This document shows positions 61,501 through 64,000 of a stretch of 64,000 nt of DNA, one piece after another. The translations under genes and the position numbers were made by a program. How positions within the stretch are numbered: the stretch's first letter is position 1; each line of letters begins with the position of its first letter. The notes beneath the pieces are model-generated. The model did not search any database, had not been told where the DNA came from, and worked only from the letters and a program-made list of their open reading frames with translations. Location: NCBI RefSeq assembly GCF_011601315.1, contig NZ_JAAORA010000009.1, forward strand, positions 1 through 64,000, given 5' to 3'. The DNA comes from Candidatus Chlorobium masyuteum (GTDB lineage Bacteria; Bacteroidota; Chlorobiia; Chlorobiales; Chlorobiaceae).

Positions 61501-62254
61501 CCGAAGCCTCTACCGACATGCCGTTGTCAAGCGTAAAGTCGCGAACCGAAATCCCTCTGATCCGGTTAAGTTTTTCCATATTGATAATCACGCAGCGGGA
61601 GCGTAGCGGTACAGCCCCGCCGGTCAGGCCTGTACCGGCCCCCCTGGGGATAATGTTGAGCCCCATACCGGCAATAGCCGTAATCAGCGGAGCAACCTGT
61701 GACTCCTCGTCAGGAGTCACAACCGCTGACGGCAGATGAAGTCGCCAGTCCGTGGCATCAGTTGCGTGGGCAGCAAGGGAGAAGGGATCAAAAAGCACAT
61801 TGCCGGTACCGACAACCGCACCGAGTTCGCGCTTCAGACGGCGGCGAAGCTCCGGAGTTTTTTTAACTGCTGAACGGAATCGCTCAAGCTGCTCCCGTAC
61901 TGCGGCAACAATAACCGTAACTCTTGTCTCGCCGTTGGCTGAGCAGGCAATCGTGTCGAGCTCCTGAAATGCCCGTTCAAAAAGCCTGCGACGACGGGTT
62001 GGAGAGTCTACCAGCTCCTGAAAAAGAAAGGGGTTGCGCCGGTGAATAAGAATTTCGCCGATAATACCCATCATCAGCCGGGCAGAGCGCCCGGTCACCC
62101 GCCGTTCACGCAGTTCATCAAGCAGTCGCACAATCTCCGGCCCCATAAGAAAGGAGATCGCCTGCCTGTCACCGGCAGAGGTATAGTTGAACGGGATTTC
62201 ACGCGGGGCAGTTATGGCGGCAATCACTGATTCAGGGCCTGTCATTAAGGTCAT
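58598..62254 (-). CDS. FAD-linked oxidase / Fe-S oxidoreductase fusion (DUF3683-type)
   Basis: A 1218-residue multidomain enzyme. It comprises an N-terminal DUF3683-like domain (about 15-130), a PCMH-type FAD-binding domain (about 165-390, IPRGAGTGLTGGAVPL), an FAD-oxidase C-terminal domain (about 395-700, THMHAGDGNVHVNVPV, GEHGIGVTK), two 4Fe-4S motifs (CIRCGKCKTDCCVYYP; CTICHKCLKPCPVD) and two CCG domains (FLCCGFPAHVN; CHDSLTG...HCCSEAGT). This layout combines GlcD- and GlcF-like parts in one chain, as in 2-hydroxyacid (D-lactate, glycolate) dehydrogenases. Substrate not predictable. It may be co-transcribed with the P-type ATPase downstream. Confidence 0.92.
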   Translation of the reverse strand: MTLMTGPESVIAAITAPREIPFNYTSAGDRQAISFLMGPEIVRLLDELRERRVTGRSARLMMGIIGEILIHRRNPFLFQELVDSPTRRRRLFERAFQELDTIACSANGETRVTVIVAAVREQLERFRSAVKKTPELRRRLKRELGAVVGTGNVLFDPFSLAAHATDATDWRLHLPSAVVTPDEESQVAPLITAIAGMGLNIIPRGAGTGLTGGAVPLRSRCVIINMEKLNRIRGISVRDFTLDNGMSVEASVIEVEAGVVTEKAMEEADEHGLVFATDPTSEWSCTVGGNIAENAGGKMAVRWGTCIDNLLEWRMAMPSGENWTVKRVDHRLRKILHEDRVTFEVWSDSGKRLERIELLGTDIRKKGLWKDITNKALGGVPGLQKEGTDGVITSAVFVLYPRYPEKKTLCLEFFGPDMDEASRVIVELSKIFPLLSENREALLALEHFDDEYIRAIDYKVKAPRAQTPKAVLLIDIAGNSPEEAGSGVARVESLLEHHPNTLMFEAGDSAEAVRFWADRKKLGAIARRTNAFKLNEDIVIPLEALAEFSRFIDELNIAEERYAQRRFVKRAAEILSTSKVKDDDSRFASKIPAGVELCGLFDEKIGSLSPEALRMHTIIDELRRELGELVQGYPDIESALDGAYHQVRDRRIVLATHMHAGDGNVHVNVPVLSNDRPMLERADKVIDRVMEKVVALGGVVSGEHGIGVTKLKYLDKAIVEELRAYRLKVDPKGMMNPGKLDDFEALEHIFTPSFNLLELEAHILKRAQIEELSKKVNYCIRCGKCKTDCCVYYPARGMFYHPRNKNLAIGSLIEALLFDAQRERTTDFDLLKWLEEIADHCTICHKCLKPCPVDIDTGEVSVLEREILSEWGFKHSSPVTELTLSYLNSRSPAFNSLFRKTVLRAGGMAQRAAHRLSAPLQPENDPPALYPLRLLRSAVPPVPEDTLRDLLPECGPDQVLVFEPAGEVKGNIFYFPGCGSERLNSTISMAAIHLLLELGTRVVLPPPFLCCGFPAHVNAKSDQYSSMVLRNTVLFSQIREMFSYLDFDACLVTCGTCMEGLDAIETGKLFGGKIIDVAAYALEKGLKLDAQGEYLYHAPCHDSLTGKAAETLQAIGGFSRVTPVPHCCSEAGTLSLSRPDITDSMLHRKRDAIQETREHTASTIILTNCPSCVQGLGRNLDLGVEPLHIVVALAEKLSGPGWRDLMLNQAAKASKVTF

Positions 62255-62595
62255 GGATAGAAAGAAAAAATGTTCCCCTGCATCGGCTGATCCCGAAACC
62301 CGATCACGGTTTCCGGATTTTCTTCCATGCAGATTTCAGGCAGAAAGAGGTGACGCAGCATAACAGGGGTTGAAATCTCAATAAAACCGATAGCTCAATT
62401 GATCATCACTCGCGACAATCAACAGCAGTCCCTTAAGGTAATAAACCGGATTCAAAGGTTGAACATTCCGAAAAAAATATCTCCTGGGCAGTTGTGCGAA
62501 TGCTCACGTGGATGAACGGAAATAAAACGCCCGGAACACTTCTCCTGTTCCGGGCGAATGAAGGCCTGTTTGTGTGCCATGAAAAAGACGAACGG
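62255..62595. other. Intergenic region with terminator and possible MITE remnant
   Basis: A 341-bp gap between two minus-strand genes. It holds the terminator of the hydrolase gene (62528-62556) and, at about 62410-62434, CTCGCGACAATC followed by AACAGCAGTCCC, which resembles one end of the MITE-like element. No matching second end is seen. No gene recognised. Confidence 0.45.
62528..62556 (-). terminator. Intrinsic terminator of the alpha/beta hydrolase gene
   Basis: A perfect 11-bp stem CGCCCGGAACA/TGTTCCGGGCG with a 7-nt loop lies 40 bp after the hydrolase stop and is followed on the minus strand by TTTTATT. Confidence 0.88.
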
Positions 62596-63969
62596 TTATG
62601 GCTTGCAGCGGGAGGGCCTGCCTGCATAATCGATATATTCTCCACCAGCCATGGATAACAGATTGAGGCTGCCAAAGGGATTTTCGCGGTTAAGCCATTG
62701 TATGCAGTCGCTCTTGATCCAGTCGCAGAACTCCCCCTGAAAGCCGCCTCCCGGAGGATAGATGTTGATGAACTCCTTCAGAAGGGCATTGACAAAGAGG
62801 CTCTCCTCTCCGCATGACTTGTAGGTATCTTTTCCAACACCGGCAGGACAGTTTTTCGGAGAGTCGGCCAGAGCGCACAACTCGCTGTTTTCAGTCAGAT
62901 AGCCACTGTGACTGCCGCGAGCAACATTGGCAACCACTGCCCAGGAGCTGCTCCCCTGAGGTGCAAGCTGAGCGAACTGGGTATTGGTGTCACCCGGTGT
63001 AGCAGACCATGCCGGAGGGTTGGAGTTTTTACTGTTAAGGCACGCGCAGTCATACTGGCCGACGATCATCAGAATCGGGAGCTTTTTTGCAGCAAGAGCT
63101 TCGCGGTATGGCTGCATACCGGGAATCAACGGGGGAAGGATTTTCTGGTCAACCGGCGAAAGCTGCAAAAGCCCGACCGGATTAGCCCTCTCGTGCGGCT
63201 GCCATTTTGACATCCGCTCTGTGTATTCCGGTAAAAACTCACGATCAAAGATCACCGGATCAAATAACCTGTATGATTTTCTTCCAAGCTCCTGCAGTGT
63301 CTCAAAGCCGCAGGCTGCTGCCTGTGCATGAGCACCGCCTACTGAGTGACCGGCAAAAATCACATTATTACATCCCGGCTTCATGAACCGGTTTTTTTCT
63401 GCCGCATTTTGATCAAAAATTTCAAGCCCCCGGTTTTTCTCTTCCTGCCTGTAGAAAAAATCGGTAGCACCATACTTGATGAGATAGGAGGCTGCGGCAT
63501 AGGCCTCCTGTCCGACTCTCGGATTGCCGCCTATATCAATCCAGGGAACCCCTTCAAACTGCATATGCGAGGTGGTAACAAAGGCCATGGCCCAGTTTTT
63601 CTCAACAATTGCCGAGGAGTAATTGTAATAGGCTGAAGGATTGATACCGAAAAGCGGATTGTCATCAGTGAATGCGCCGATAATTTTTTTTGGATAAAAA
63701 AGCAGGTCGTTGCCGATCAGGAAGCCGTGGTTGAACATGACAAGGCCTTCTGCATTGCGGTTTTCAGGATAAAAAACTTCGATGACCACCTCCATGAACT
63801 GGGGAATCTGCCAGTCATACTGTATCCATGCATGGATACGGTCAAAACAGTAGTTATTAATGCGAATCGGCTTCATGACAGAGGGTATTCTGGTTGAGGG
63901 AAACGATAGTTGTCTTTTGCAACAGGGACAGGGATTCAGCAGCAAAAAAAAGAGAGCAATGCGCCGCAT
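62596..63969 (-). CDS. Alpha/beta hydrolase
   Basis: A 457-residue protein with an alpha/beta-hydrolase fold: LVMFNHGFLIGND carries the oxyanion-region HG, and the nucleophile elbow is GHSVGGAHAQ. ILMIVGQYDCA supplies a probable acid residue and GSHSGYL the probable catalytic histidine. The N-terminus from ATG 63969 (RRIALFFLLLNPCPC) is hydrophobic with cysteines, a possible but non-canonical lipoprotein signal; ATG 63876 (MKPIRINNY) would give a cytosolic form, and a TTG at 63984 is also in frame. Substrate unknown; lipase- or chlorophyllase-like activity is conceivable, without specific support. Confidence 0.8.
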   Translation of the reverse strand: MRRIALFFLLLNPCPCCKRQLSFPSTRIPSVMKPIRINNYCFDRIHAWIQYDWQIPQFMEVVIEVFYPENRNAEGLVMFNHGFLIGNDLLFYPKKIIGAFTDDNPLFGINPSAYYNYSSAIVEKNWAMAFVTTSHMQFEGVPWIDIGGNPRVGQEAYAAASYLIKYGATDFFYRQEEKNRGLEIFDQNAAEKNRFMKPGCNNVIFAGHSVGGAHAQAAACGFETLQELGRKSYRLFDPVIFDREFLPEYTERMSKWQPHERANPVGLLQLSPVDQKILPPLIPGMQPYREALAAKKLPILMIVGQYDCACLNSKNSNPPAWSATPGDTNTQFAQLAPQGSSSWAVVANVARGSHSGYLTENSELCALADSPKNCPAGVGKDTYKSCGEESLFVNALLKEFINIYPPGGGFQGEFCDWIKSDCIQWLNRENPFGSLNLLSMAGGEYIDYAGRPSRCKP

Positions 63970-64000
63970 CTCATTTACTCTCAATATACGTACCCCTTAA

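Overview
The window looks like chromosome from a green sulfur bacterium (Chlorobium/Pelodictyon group). The strongest evidence is a two-subunit ATP-citrate lyase (aclB-aclA, the key reductive TCA cycle enzyme) together with a sulfide:quinone oxidoreductase, an SQR-like paralogue, a rhodanese and a cobalamin gene. No rRNA, tRNA, CRISPR array or complete insertion sequence was found.

Layout. 1-15.2 kb is a two-partner secretion (TPS) region on the minus strand: TpsB pore (12855-14612), a SapC-family gene, a 2562-residue TpsA adhesin, cobU, and a second TpsA that runs off the left edge. Both TPS units have unusually long upstream regions (about 0.65-0.75 kb) that share a TGTCTCA-based site arrangement. 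15.3-18.5 kb holds aclBA. 18.6-23.6 kb holds lgt, a FetAB-like ABC exporter, a GDT1-type cation exporter and an overlapping pair made of a GNAT-rubredoxin fusion and a COG0523 metallochaperone GTPase. 23.7-28.9 kb holds two LolC/E-type permeases, a diguanylate cyclase and a PstS-like lipoprotein, interrupted by two copies of a short inverted-repeat element. 29.0-35.1 kb is the arginine operon argCJBFRG behind a candidate ARG box; argH is separate at 49.2 kb. 35.1-39 kb holds a MazE-like antitoxin whose MazF partner is reduced to 33 codons, a PhnA/YjdM protein, a glycerol dehydrogenase, an iron-sulfur flavoprotein and a DUF1847 protein.

39.1-49.1 kb is the most interesting accessory region. 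Ten minus-strand genes run from a CsoR-family repressor through TolC, a very short membrane-fusion protein, an RND pump, a PII-like protein, OsmC, an SQR-like flavoprotein, a DUF2892 protein, SQR and a 52-residue protein. A rhodanese is divergent from the repressor. The repressor has two cysteines but lacks the copper-binding histidine, as in persulfide sensors of the CstR type, and a long palindrome lies just upstream of it. I infer a sulfide/persulfide-responsive oxidation and efflux locus.

50.7-64 kb holds a papain-like protease, a SAM methyltransferase, a phosphoglycolate-phosphatase-like HAD enzyme, a metallophosphoesterase, a TrmH-Nudix fusion, a P-type cation ATPase, a 1218-residue FAD/Fe-S oxidoreductase and an alpha/beta hydrolase. 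Two more copies of the inverted-repeat element occur here (51.7 and 53.3 kb), with a possible degraded end at 62.4 kb.
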